Positions 40,889-49,358 are shown, counted from the first letter of the stretch. The stretch is DNA of 64,000 nt from Prosopocoilus inquinatus (GCA_036172665.1 JAYKNF010000024.1:372001-436000); one strand, 5' to 3'. Notes: generated from the sequence alone by a model not told the origin. Program-made: numbers and translations.

Positions 40889-41646
40889 TGACCTTGAGGT
40901 GACCTTGAAATGACCTTGAGGTGACCTTGAAATGACCGTGAGGTGAACTTGAGGTGACCTTGAAATGACCTTGAGGTGACCTTGAAATGACCTTGAGGTG
41001 ACCTTGAAATGACCTTGTGGTGACCTTGAGATGACCTTGTGGTGACCTTGAAATGACCTTGAGGTGACCTTGAAATGACCTTGAGGTGACCTTGAAATGA
41101 CCTTGAGGTGACCTTGAAATGACCTTGAGGTGACCTTGAGATGACCTTGAAATGACCTTGAGGTGACCTTGAAATGACCTTGAGGTGACCTTGAAATGAC
41201 CTTGAAATGACCTTGAGGTGACCTTGAAATGACCTTGAAATGACCTTGAGGTGACCTTGAGATGACCTTGAGGTGACCTTGAGATGACCTTGAGATGACC
41301 TTGAGGTGACCTTGAAATGACCTTGAAATGACCTTGAAATGACCTTGAAATGACCTTGAAATGACCTTGAAATGACCTTGAAATGACCCTGAGGTGACCT
41401 TGAAATGACCTTGAGGTGACCTTGAAATAACCTTGAGGTGACCTTGAAATGACCTTGAGGTGACCTTGAAATGACCTTGAGGTGACCTTGAAATAACCTT
41501 GAAATGACCCCAAGATGACCTTGAAATGACCTCGAGGTGACCTTGAAATGACCTTGAAATGACTCTGAGGTGACCTTTAAATGACCTTGGGGTGACCTTG
41601 AGGCGACCTTGAAATGACTGAGGTGACCTCGTAACGGACCTTGAAG
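40889..41646. repeat. 11-bp minisatellite, TGACCTTGARR
   Basis: About 65-70 tandem units of TGACCTTGAAA or TGACCTTGAGG, with stretches in which the two types alternate as a 22-bp dimer. Unit degeneration (TGACCCTGAGG, TGACCTCGAGG, TGACCTTTAAA) increases towards the right end. Outlying AAGGTCA motifs continue left to the hairpin. Because 11 is not a multiple of 3 and the unit has no stop codon on the minus strand, long minus-strand frames of an 11-residue repeat are open by arithmetic alone. They are not annotated as genes. TGACCTTGA is the reverse complement of TCAAGGTCA, the monomeric Ftz-F1/ERR-type nuclear receptor site. Confidence 0.95.
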
Positions 41647-41710
41647 CGCGGTGACTCAAATGTAATTGTTTTGAAATAACCCTGACGCAACCTGTTATTG
41701 AATATGTACC

Positions 41711-41744
41711 TATTTAAGGAGGTGTTTAATTTGATATCCGCAGA
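41711..41744 (+). promoter_or_regulatory. Putative core promoter of the polymerase gene
   Basis: A TATTTAAG box begins at 41711. A GCAGA initiator-like sequence has its A at 41742, 31 bp downstream, which is standard TATA-to-start spacing. This would leave an 81-nt leader before the ATG at 41823. The TATA variant closely matches TATTTAG before the small minus-strand gene. The remaining bases of 41647-41822 show nothing else recognisable. Confidence 0.45.
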
Positions 41745-41822
41745 CGACGGTTGACCCTCAGATTGAGTTTACCAACTTATTGAACGTAGTGAACGTGATA
41801 GTGCTTATTAAAATTATAAAAC

Positions 41823-44800
41823 ATGTTTGATTGCAATCAGTGTGGCAAACAATTTACGCGAATCGATAATATGAATCGTCATTTGCGTACGTCATGCCAG
41901 GGAAAACGTTTGAAATTAGATGAAATTGCCGGACCGTCCAAAGTTGTTGACCAGGTGAACGTTATGAAATGTGATGTGTGTGAAATATACGTCAGCAGAA
42001 AGTGTTTCTCAGCACATTTGCGTAGTAATTCACATAAAAGTAATGCTTTTGTGGTCGTCGATAACGGCGTGGAGAAGATAGCTGGTGCATTCGGAGATAA
42101 AATCGTAACGTACCGTATAACGGAACCTTACAATTATGTCGATGTCGAGGATTTTATGTACAATATTCAAGAAAAAGTACTAACTTTGGTTCAAAGTATA
42201 TTAGACATCCATAAAGCATTAAAGTGGAATGTGGAAATTTTCGGAGTATATTTCTTAGATTCTAAAGAAAGTTCTGAGATAAAATCTTTTAACACCAAGA
42301 ATAAAATAACTTGTTTTGGAACTGATATATACAATATATATCGTGATTTTGTAAACGAAATACATGTAAAAATGTCGGAATTTCAGGAGAGAGATTCAGG
42401 TAAAACAAATAATAGGTGCAATCGTTTAGAATAAAACTTAAAGTTGCAAATATTGTTACAGGATGGACTTTGTGCAGAATTTTATATATGGAAGTCAACA
42501 TTAATAAATACAATCCACTGAAAGCATCCAGCTTCATGCCATTACCGTCTTCAATAAGTGCGAAGAAAGCTGTCATAAATGTCAGAAATAACGACAACGC
42601 TTGCTTTGCCTGGGCGATAGCGTCAGCGATGTGTCAACCGACAGGTCTTCCTCAAAGGATGTCTTCGTATCCCCATTATAACACAGTAGCGGATTTCACT
42701 GACCTAGAATTTCCACTGAAAGTTTGTGACGTGAAGAAATTTGAAAGCAAGAACAATATTTCTATAAATGTCTACGGACTCGGTTCCCATTATAATGGTA
42801 AGGTTACGGTTGATGAAGTTGTAGGACCGTTACATTTTACTAAAAATAGAAAAAATATTCATATAAACTTATTATTAATTGATGACAACAACGGAAATAC
42901 TCACTATTGTTGGATTAAAAATTTATCACGTTTAGTGTCAAAACAGACTTCACATCACGGTCACGAGAAATATATTTGTGAAGGATGTTTAGTGTATTTT
43001 CCATGTATTGAAAAATTGCAACGACACGAGAGGGAAGACTGTAAAGTTATCAAAACAGTTTTACCATCGACAGAGTTAAAAATAAATAAGTATGGTGAAT
43101 CTTTGCCAGAGAATATATTACAATTTGAAAATTTTGAAAAACAGTTAAAACTTCCTTTTGTTATATATGCCGATTTCGAAGCATTGCTAAAACCACTGGA
43201 CAGAGTAGAACCAAATCCAGATAAATCTTTCACTGTTAAGTGTTATGAACACGAACCTCATTCATTTGCATATTACATTAAGTGCAGTTTCAATGCAAAT
43301 TTGTCAATGTTAAAGTTATATCGCGGAGAGAATGCCGCCACGGAGTTTATAAAATGGTTAGAAAAAGATATTAAAGAAATTTACGATAAATATTTAAGTA
43401 AAATTGAGCCGATGACTGATTTAACACGAGAAGAAAAAGAGGCATACGACCGTGCAACAATGTGTCATATTTGTGAAGAACCAATATTAGATGTTAAGGA
43501 GAAGGTGCGTGATCACGAACATTTATCGGGAGCGTTTAGAGGTGCTGCTCACTCTGTGTGCAACATTAATTTTAAAATACCAAAATTTATTCCAGTGTTT
43601 TTTCATAATCTTTCTAATTATGACAGTCACTTGTTTGTAAAGACAATGGCATTAGAAGGTGAAGATGTGGACGTGATCGCACAAAATAAGGAAAAATATA
43701 TATCCTTTTCGAAATTAATACACGTGGGGGATAAGACAGACTGTAAAGGTAAAAAGCGTAAAGTATATTTCAAAATAAGATTTGTAGATTCTTTTCGTTT
43801 CATGCAATCGTCTTTAGAGAAATTAAGTTCATACTTGGAAGATTGGCAATGTAGGGAAATTAGAAAATATTTTAACGATGAGGAGATGTTTAAATTAATA
43901 CGTCAAAAAGGAATTTTCCCGTATTGTTTTATTGACTCACTCATGAAATTAGATTTTGCCACTTTACCTTCTAAGAAAGATTTTTATGATGTGCTGTATG
44001 ATGAACACGTAAGTGATGGAGATTATGAGAGAGCACAGCGCGTTTGGAATTTATTTAACTGTAAAACTATGGGTGATTACAGTGATGTATACGTAACATC
44101 TGATGTTTTACTGTTGGCAGACGTATTTGAAAATTTCAGAGACCTTTGTATTGATAATTACAAACTAGATCCTTGCCATTTTTTCACCGCTCCAGGATTA
44201 AGTTGGGATGCAATGTTAAGAATGACAAAAATTAAATTAGAGTTACTGCAAGATGTTGATATGCTACATTTTTTTAGAATGGGTATACGCGGTGGAGTGA
44301 GTATGTGCACTAAAAGAATCGAAAACGCTAATAATAAATTTGTGCATGGTTTTGACTCTAAGAAGGCAACTAAATATTTACTATATCTTGATGCTACAAA
44401 TCTGTACGGTCACGCAATGTGTTCCAGATTTCCGTGGGGAGAATTTACTTGGTTGTGTACAGAAGAGATTAACAATCTTAACATTTCAGAGTTAGAAGAA
44501 AATTCAGATGTCGGGTACATATTCGAAGTAGATTTGGAATACCCGACTCATTTACATGACAACCACAACGAATTACCATTTTGTCCGGAAAACATAATTC
44601 CTCCAAATTCGAAATATGGTAAACTTATTCCAAATCTGTACAACAAAAGGAAATACATAATTCACTATTTAAATCTGAAACAATGTTTGGAAAATGGTTT
44701 AATATTAAACCAAATTCATAGGGCAATTAAATTTAAGCAATCTCGTTGGCTAAAAATATACATAGACTTTAATTCACAAAAACGAGCTGAAGCTAAAAAC

Positions 44801-45676
44801 GAATTCGAAAAAAATTTTTACAAATTATTAAATAATAGTGTTTTCGGTAAAACTATGGAAAATGTTGAGAATCGCGTCGACATTAAATTGGCCACCAGCT
44901 GGGAAACCCATAATCGAAGACCGGGAGCTGAATCATTGATAGCTAAACCAAACTATAAATCGAGTAAAATTTTTAGTGATCACCTGGCCGCAATAGAATT
45001 ATGCAAAGTACAAGTAAATTATAATAAACCTTTATACGTAGGGTTATGTGTTTTGGAAATATCAAAAACAGTAATGTACGATTTTTATTACAATTTTATA
45101 AAGCGAAAATATAACAATAGAGCAGCTTTATTATATACTGATACGGATAGTTTAATACTGACCGTTAATACTGATAATGTATACGATGACATAAAGCAAA
45201 ATTTAGATAAATTTGATACTTCAAATTACCCACCGAATAATGTACATGAAATGCCTCGAACTGAATCAGTTATTGGACGATTTAAAGACGAATACGCAGG
45301 ACAGGTTATAGAATCTTTTATCGGGACCGGTGCGAAAGCCTACTGTGTAAAGCTTATTTCAAAATGTACTAAGAAAGCAAAAGGTGTTAAAAAATACGTT
45401 ATAGATAAATACTTATCTGTAGATGACTACAAAGAAATCATTGAACGAGATGGTTTTATTTTTAAAAAGATGTACGTGTTTCACTCAGATTTTCATACGG
45501 TGTATACAGAGTTGAAAAATAAAATTGCCTTATCATCTAAAGACGATAAACGTTATATTTTGGATGACAAAATTCATACTCTGGCGTGGGGTCACCATAA
45601 AATTGCTGATATAGAAAGAGATAAAACACTAAAAGAACTAATTGAAAAACTGGAAAAAGAATTAGAAAATAAATAA
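41823..45676 (+). CDS. Protein-primed family B DNA polymerase (Polinton type), two exons
   Basis: This enzyme would replicate the element's DNA from a protein primer. Exon 1 is 41823-42399 and exon 2 is 42462-45676, giving about 1263 aa. Positions below are for the spliced product. Zinc fingers are C4/C7/H20/C25 and C50/C53/H65/H71, with a third at C365/C368/H381/C386. Exonuclease motifs are DFE at 430-432 (Exo I), N575...YD580 (Exo II) and D740 (Exo III). An endonuclease VII-like HNH module is inserted between Exo I and Exo II (C527, C530, D543-H544-x-H546, C559-N560). Polymerase motif A has D836 and NLYG to 842, motif B has K980, NNS and G988, motif C is YTDTDS with D1086 and D1088, and KAY is at 1151-1153. 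No catalytic residue appears lost. The start was chosen for the zinc finger that begins at once. Read without splicing, it breaks into 203-aa and 1086-aa frames. Convergent with the integrase, 111 bp away. Confidence 0.93.
42400..42461 (+). other. 62-nt spliceosomal intron in the polymerase gene
   Basis: The intron starts GTAAAA and ends in a pyrimidine-containing stretch, TTGTTACAG. It is AT-rich, 62 nt long (not a multiple of 3) and contains an in-frame stop that ends the upstream frame at 42434. Removing it splits one glycine codon between exons and puts the upstream frame exactly in phase with TGG at 42464, deep inside the downstream frame. A frameshift with a junk insertion is the alternative. 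The exact GT and AG borders and restored phase make splicing much more likely. Confidence 0.85.
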
Positions 45677-45787
45677 AGTATGTTTTATCTATAAGTTCTG
45701 TTAGAAAGTAAATAAATTAATTTGTAAAATTCATTTATTGTGTATTGTGAGTATTGTATGTTTACAGTTGTAGTTAATAAATATTTA
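45677..45787. terminator. Convergent polyadenylation region
   Basis: This 111-bp gap lies between two converging stop codons. Plus-strand AATAAA motifs are at 45672-45677 (overlapping the polymerase stop), 45711-45716 and 45776-45781. Minus-strand AATAAA motifs are at 45734-45739 and 45784-45789, the latter overlapping the integrase stop codon. The region is AT-rich and otherwise without features. The two transcripts would overlap at their 3' ends if the distal signals are used. Confidence 0.7.
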
Positions 45788-46732
45788 TTATAAAACATTG
45801 CGTTTTGGTATCCATGAATCATGTTTAGAACTCAATCCTAAATAACTTACGAGCGCCTTATTACCTTTTTCTCTCAATACATTAATTAAATATATATCTG
45901 GATGTTTTACTTTTTGTAACTCGTACTCATAAAACCCACCAAGAATGGCTTCACCATCAGCGTCTTTAATTAGATATGTTCTGGGATTAGTATTCTGCAC
46001 CGACGAAATGGTAAATATTTCGTTGGACCAATTCGGAGTGTACATCTTCGAAAATGCTTGTCTGTATTTACTGATGCGCACATGATCTCCAATTTTAAAT
46101 TTTGCAATTCTTGGATCCACAATTTTAAGGTTGCTGTAGACGGACTGTAAAATACTTTGCGCATTTCTTTGATTTATCTTGCTGGGTTTGTAACCCGTCG
46201 TACTGTGAACAGTGTTATTGTATTCTTCAATTAGCCTTGGTAATAAATTGAACCATCCGAAATTTCCTTGCATGCTAAATTCTTTCCACATTTTTTGTTT
46301 TAGGGTTCTATTAAATCTTTCGACTATCGAACTTTTTAAATTAGAGTATGCGCTATAGTGATTAATTCTATATTTCTTCATTAAATTTTGGAACTCTGCA
46401 TTGTAAAATTCCTTTCCGTTATCTGTTTGTATATTTTTCGGTACAGAATTTCTACCTTCAGATAAAATCGATTGAAAAGCTTTGGTTACTTCTTTACCTG
46501 TCTTATTTTTTAATGGTATTCCCCAAGCATACTTGGAAAATGCGTTGATCACTGTCAGAATGTATTTGTATCCTTTGTTTATCTTGGCATAAGGTAGCAT
46601 TTCAATTAAGTCTGCTTGGAAGAGATCTCTGAGTCCTTTTATTATTACTCGACGACGGCGAAAGTTTTTCCTTGCTGGTTTGTGCAACTCATTAACAACA
46701 TCACGTTTCACATTAGAAGATAGATTAGACAT
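45788..46732 (-). CDS. Polinton-type retroviral-like integrase with chromodomain-like tail
   Basis: This integrase would insert the element into chromosomes by strand transfer. The 314-aa product has an RVE core with the catalytic triad D41 (in QADLIEM), D104 (in QTDNGKEF) and E138 (in IVERFNRTLK); the last two are 33 residues apart. A basic KPARKNFRRRR segment comes before the core. An SH3-like segment (about 212-271, beginning KIGDHVRI) follows. A chromodomain-like end (about 278-314, with LVSYLGL and HDSWIP) closes the protein. The N-terminal HHCC zinc domain is not evident. Insect copies are often labelled transposon-derived protein F54H12.3-like. The ATG at 46730-46732 overlaps the stop of the preceding frame within ATGTCTAA. 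No TATA-like box is visible at the proper distance, suggesting expression from the upstream unit. The frame is intact. Confidence 0.93.
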   Translation of the reverse strand: MSNLSSNVKRDVVNELHKPARKNFRRRRVIIKGLRDLFQADLIEMLPYAKINKGYKYILTVINAFSKYAWGIPLKNKTGKEVTKAFQSILSEGRNSVPKNIQTDNGKEFYNAEFQNLMKKYRINHYSAYSNLKSSIVERFNRTLKQKMWKEFSMQGNFGWFNLLPRLIEEYNNTVHSTTGYKPSKINQRNAQSILQSVYSNLKIVDPRIAKFKIGDHVRISKYRQAFSKMYTPNWSNEIFTISSVQNTNPRTYLIKDADGEAILGGFYEYELQKVKHPDIYLINVLREKGNKALVSYLGLSSKHDSWIPKRNVL

Positions 46733-47108
46733 TTTCAGTTAGAACTCGTTTTCTTACGATGAATTCAACAAATAATGGAACTGCACAAACTAAAGATGTG
46801 CAAGTAAACGAGATTTGATCTCCCACATTCAACGTTCTTCCAATTAAAGTATCAGTACAATTTATAGCGTTGATGGATACTGTAATGTTGACAATAGTAG
46901 GTTGATGAATAAGTACTTTTTTAACAACGCAAGTTTCTTGGATCGTATACGTCGTTTGGTGACCTCTATTTGAAAGCAAATACACACTTTCGGCGTTAAG
47001 CTCTTGACTCTGAAAGTCTAATAATGTTTCGTAAAATAATGGTGTAGCAGCAATGTGTTTGAAAACTGTGTGTTTATGAACGTGTCTTCCAAACTTATCA
47101 ATAGTCAT
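46725..47108 (-). CDS. Small unrecognised Polinton-unit protein, 127 aa
   Basis: I do not recognise a family with confidence. The product starts MTIDKFGRHVHKH and has a histidine-containing N-terminus. From about residue 40 it is a run of alternating hydrophobic and polar stretches (TYTIQE, VVKKVLI, IVNITVSINAI) that predict beta strands. It ends with a hydrophobic segment, CAVPLFVEFIV, and a basic RKR. There is no convincing signal peptide. A beta-rich fold would suit a minor structural or binding protein, but that is inference. It lies 68 bp downstream of the DUF8207-like gene, with its own TATTTAG plus TCAGT promoter in that gap. It overlaps the integrase start by 8 nt. Conservation of position and an open frame within a compact gene cluster argue that it is real. 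Confidence 0.7.
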   Translation of the reverse strand: MTIDKFGRHVHKHTVFKHIAATPLFYETLLDFQSQELNAESVYLLSNRGHQTTYTIQETCVVKKVLIHQPTIVNITVSINAINCTDTLIGRTLNVGDQISFTCTSLVCAVPLFVEFIVRKRVLTENV

Positions 47109-47134
47109 TGTGAATCAATCAACAACTATGTGAA

Positions 47135-47169
47135 ACTGAAATGTGTGCTCGCTTGCACTCCACTAAATA
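47135..47169 (-). promoter_or_regulatory. Putative core promoter of the 127-aa gene
   Basis: On the minus strand, TATTTAG begins at 47169 and a TCAGT arthropod initiator has its A at 47137, 32 bp downstream. The leader before the ATG (47108) would be 28 nt. The whole promoter fits in the 68-bp gap after the DUF8207-like stop codon. It could also drive the integrase as the second frame of the same transcript. Confidence 0.5.
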
Positions 47170-47176
47170 CTACAAT

Positions 47177-48403
47177 TTACAAAATAATTTTAGCCTCTTT
47201 TAATTCTTCAATGATCGCTATGATTTCATTGTTATGTGCGGAGTGACCTGCTGATTTGGATGCGTTCAATAAACGCAATCGTTCTACTAGTTCGTTAGGA
47301 TCATCCCAGTATTGATACTGCAAACATTTGTTAGGTACAAGCTTTTTCTCCAAAGCTCCACCTGTTTTCCAGCTTCGCGCCCACCAAACGTTTGGTGGTT
47401 TTCCCTGAATTATTGGTTTTATAATATTCACATATTTAAATCCTCTGCTTGCAGATATTCGCCCTGAGGGATTATAATTAACTTTAAACGCACTAGTTCT
47501 TCTCAATATATCTCTATAGTCTCGCACATCGTGAAACGTAAATTTCTCTGGATTTTTCTTAAAAACCAGCTCGTATAAACCTTTAGTACCCTTATACGCC
47601 AAGTCTCCAATTACAAGATCGGGACCGTCAAACTTAAGCTCCTGGTTCCCAACAAACAATCTCTCATCTTCTTCTCTTACACCGTATTTTGTATCGAATT
47701 CATTTTCTACATCAGTTTCAAATCGTGTAACATAATCACGTGCTAACGGATGATACGATTCTAAGGCAGCTTCCACCAGCGGTGATTCTAATCTAGTCCG
47801 AAGTAATGATTTTCGTTCTTCTAGAAGTGTACGAGCATGAGCCAGGGATTCGTCCGCAGGGGGGTTACTGCTTTCGGTGTCATATTCTTCTGCTTCTTCA
47901 TAAACAGATTTTGAAGTTGGAGATGTGGACTTTTCATGAGGAACCTCAAGAATTTCTTCATCTTCTAAGATGGAAGGTTGTTTAATTTCACGTCCAAGTG
48001 GCGTTGAAGTACCCACATCATGCTCCTCTGACAATCCAATTCGCGACGAAGGATCGGATTTTAATTTATAACTCGGTCTTCTTCGTATGAAAGAAGGATC
48101 AGATCTCAATTTATAAATCGGTCTTTTTCGTAGGAAAGAACTCTTTGGCTCCTCTTTCAATCTCTTTTCACTGGCTTCGTATGACTGTTGCTCCTCTTTC
48201 ATAGGTAATACGCTGCGAACAACATCTAGCTTATTGACAATATCTCGGAGTGGCTCTACAATAGGTGAATAAGTTGTCTGCAGATACTTTTTTGATTGCT
48301 CCGCATGATGTTTTGCTTGTGCAATATCGGATTTAAGTGTTTTTAATTTAGTACGCAAACTTTCGCGCGCAGTGGCTAATTCTGCTTTAAGTTTGTTACT
48401 CAT
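47177..48403 (-). CDS. DUF8207-like Polinton protein with coiled-coil N-terminus
   Basis: The function is unknown, but this type of protein is common in arthropod Polinton-like elements. The 408-aa product has three parts. Residues 1-85 are charged and helical, likely coiled coil. Residues 86-215 are low-complexity, rich in Ser, Glu and Lys, and contain an imperfect 15-residue tandem duplication at 89-103 and 104-118 around RPxYKLxSDP. Residues about 240-408 are the conserved part, with GTKGLYELVFKKNP at 272-285, SRGFKYVNIIKP at 319-330, WW at 340-341 and a tail GHSAHNNEIIAIIEEL near 386-401. The domain name rests on my memory of these motifs. A virion or nucleoprotein scaffold role is possible but not shown. 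It lies 89 bp after the ATPase gene, with a TTTAAAA plus TCATT promoter-like pair in between. Frame intact. Confidence 0.8.
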   Translation of the reverse strand: MSNKLKAELATARESLRTKLKTLKSDIAQAKHHAEQSKKYLQTTYSPIVEPLRDIVNKLDVVRSVLPMKEEQQSYEASEKRLKEEPKSSFLRKRPIYKLRSDPSFIRRRPSYKLKSDPSSRIGLSEEHDVGTSTPLGREIKQPSILEDEEILEVPHEKSTSPTSKSVYEEAEEYDTESSNPPADESLAHARTLLEERKSLLRTRLESPLVEAALESYHPLARDYVTRFETDVENEFDTKYGVREEDERLFVGNQELKFDGPDLVIGDLAYKGTKGLYELVFKKNPEKFTFHDVRDYRDILRRTSAFKVNYNPSGRISASRGFKYVNIIKPIIQGKPPNVWWARSWKTGGALEKKLVPNKCLQYQYWDDPNELVERLRLLNASKSAGHSAHNNEIIAIIEELKEAKIIL

Positions 48404-48462
48404 GGTGCATCCGCATCCTTTAACGTCTGTTACAGTACTGAAGAACTGTAGAACTATGTAAA

Positions 48463-48497
48463 AATGAAAGAACTATGTAAAATGTAGTGGTTTTAAA
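48463..48497 (-). promoter_or_regulatory. Possible core promoter of the DUF8207-like gene
   Basis: On the minus strand a TTTAAAA box begins at 48497 and overlaps the ATPase stop codon. A TCATT initiator (fits KCABT) has its A at 48465, 32 bp downstream. A second initiator-like TCAGT has its A at 48439 but no TATA at the right distance. The gap also has the direct repeat GAACTATGTAAAA / GAACTATGTAAAA-like at about 48451 and 48470 on the plus strand. This is the weakest of the promoter calls. Confidence 0.35.
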
Positions 48498-49203
48498 GAT
48501 ATATGTACGTGTCGAATCCTTTACGATATCTCCCTGCGTTTATGGAACAATCGGTATCAATAACTAAGAAACCAAACGGTTCCTTCCAACAAGCGTAACA
48601 GATATTACGAAACTGGTCCATAGTCATATCTCCGCTGACGTAATCATCGTAAACGTGTTTCAAATTTGTGAAATCTTGACGAAATAGTATTAAGAAATTA
48701 CAATTATCACGAATCATTTGTTTGGGTATTGCACTGTAAGTTTGACTTAAATAAAAGCAGTCAACATTTCTATGACGTCCAAAGGAGAAATATTCTTTAA
48801 TTAAATTTTGTGTAGTACACTGAACATCATCAAAAACAACGACTGAATATTCTTTTACATTTGTAGGTGACACCATTTTTTCAATATCGGAAATTTCAAA
48901 GTAGCCTATTTCGGGCACTGTTGATAGCAAATGTCGGAGAAATTTATACTTCCCCTGAGATAAGGTCTTACAGCAGATGTATAAATTTTGGAAACGTAAT
49001 CCGTTCGGATGGGTTAATAATGTCACTAAGGAATTACTTTTACCAGCCCCTGAGCTCCCGCTAATGATAACGCGTTTACTTGATCCTCCGAAGAGAACAC
49101 TGTGACGTTTAAAGGTTTCATTTGCGATTGCATCGTCGAAATTTTGTACGGGTAACTTTAAAGACTGTTGTTGAAACTTCATATTTAAAATAATATTTTT
49201 CAA
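48493..49203 (-). CDS. A32-like (FtsK/HerA-type) DNA packaging ATPase
   Basis: This is a P-loop ATPase of the kind that pumps DNA into virions in Polintons and related viruses. The 236-aa product has Walker A GSSGAGKS at 49-56. Walker B is VVVFDD, with D125 and D126. A conserved downstream block, FYLSQTYSAIPKQMIRDN (about 150-167), contains the polar sensor and arginine-finger region. Length and motif spacing fit a complete protein. Translation may start at 49203 or at the second Met (residue 8, MKFQQQSLKLPV), which better matches how I remember relatives starting. It is the first gene of the leftward cluster, with a good TATA/initiator pair 74 nt upstream. Its presence without any visible capsid gene is odd. 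Confidence 0.9.
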   Translation of the reverse strand: MKNIILNMKFQQQSLKLPVQNFDDAIANETFKRHSVLFGGSSKRVIISGSSGAGKSNSLVTLLTHPNGLRFQNLYICCKTLSQGKYKFLRHLLSTVPEIGYFEISDIEKMVSPTNVKEYSVVVFDDVQCTTQNLIKEYFSFGRHRNVDCFYLSQTYSAIPKQMIRDNCNFLILFRQDFTNLKHVYDDYVSGDMTMDQFRNICYACWKEPFGFLVIDTDCSINAGRYRKGFDTYIYL

Positions 49204-49274
49204 AAATATTCAAAATATTTTTGCTCCTTACAACACGTTATTAATTTCCTCGTTACCAAACGCGATACTCTATT

Positions 49275-49309
49275 ACTGTGTTGTAGTTATCAATATCAAC
49301 TGCTATATA
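49275..49309 (-). promoter_or_regulatory. Putative core promoter of the ATPase gene
   Basis: On the minus strand TATATAG begins at 49309 and an ACAGT initiator has its A at 49277, 32 bp downstream. The predicted leader is about 74 nt. On the plus strand the same bases read TATATAAA, so weak transcription towards the right satellite arm is also possible. Of the four promoter calls, this has the best TATA element. Confidence 0.55.
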
Positions 49310-49358
49310 AACACTCTTTAAAACTCATAAATTATTTATTTAAATAAATATAATAAAT

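Noticed and set aside
40845..41659. Two overlapping minus-strand ORFs (222 and 257 aa) encoding an 11-residue repeat such as SRSFQGHFKVI
   Set aside because: They are produced by the 11-bp minisatellite. With a unit length not divisible by 3 and no stop in the unit, all minus-strand frames encode the same repeated peptide. There is no promoter or unique sequence.
41823..42480. Polymerase as a frameshifted pseudogene of two separate ORFs
   Set aside because: A GT-AG segment with exact phase restoration explains the break, and all downstream motifs are intact.
42289..43233. Minus-strand ORFs at 42289-42597 and 42961-43233
   Set aside because: They are antisense shadows of the polymerase gene, with no family features.
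45970..46164. 64-aa minus-strand ORF inside the integrase
   Set aside because: It is an alternative frame of the integrase gene with no supporting motif.
47055..49064. Plus-strand ORFs at 47055-47246 and 48867-49064
   Set aside because: They are short antisense frames over the small-protein, DUF8207-like and ATPase genes.
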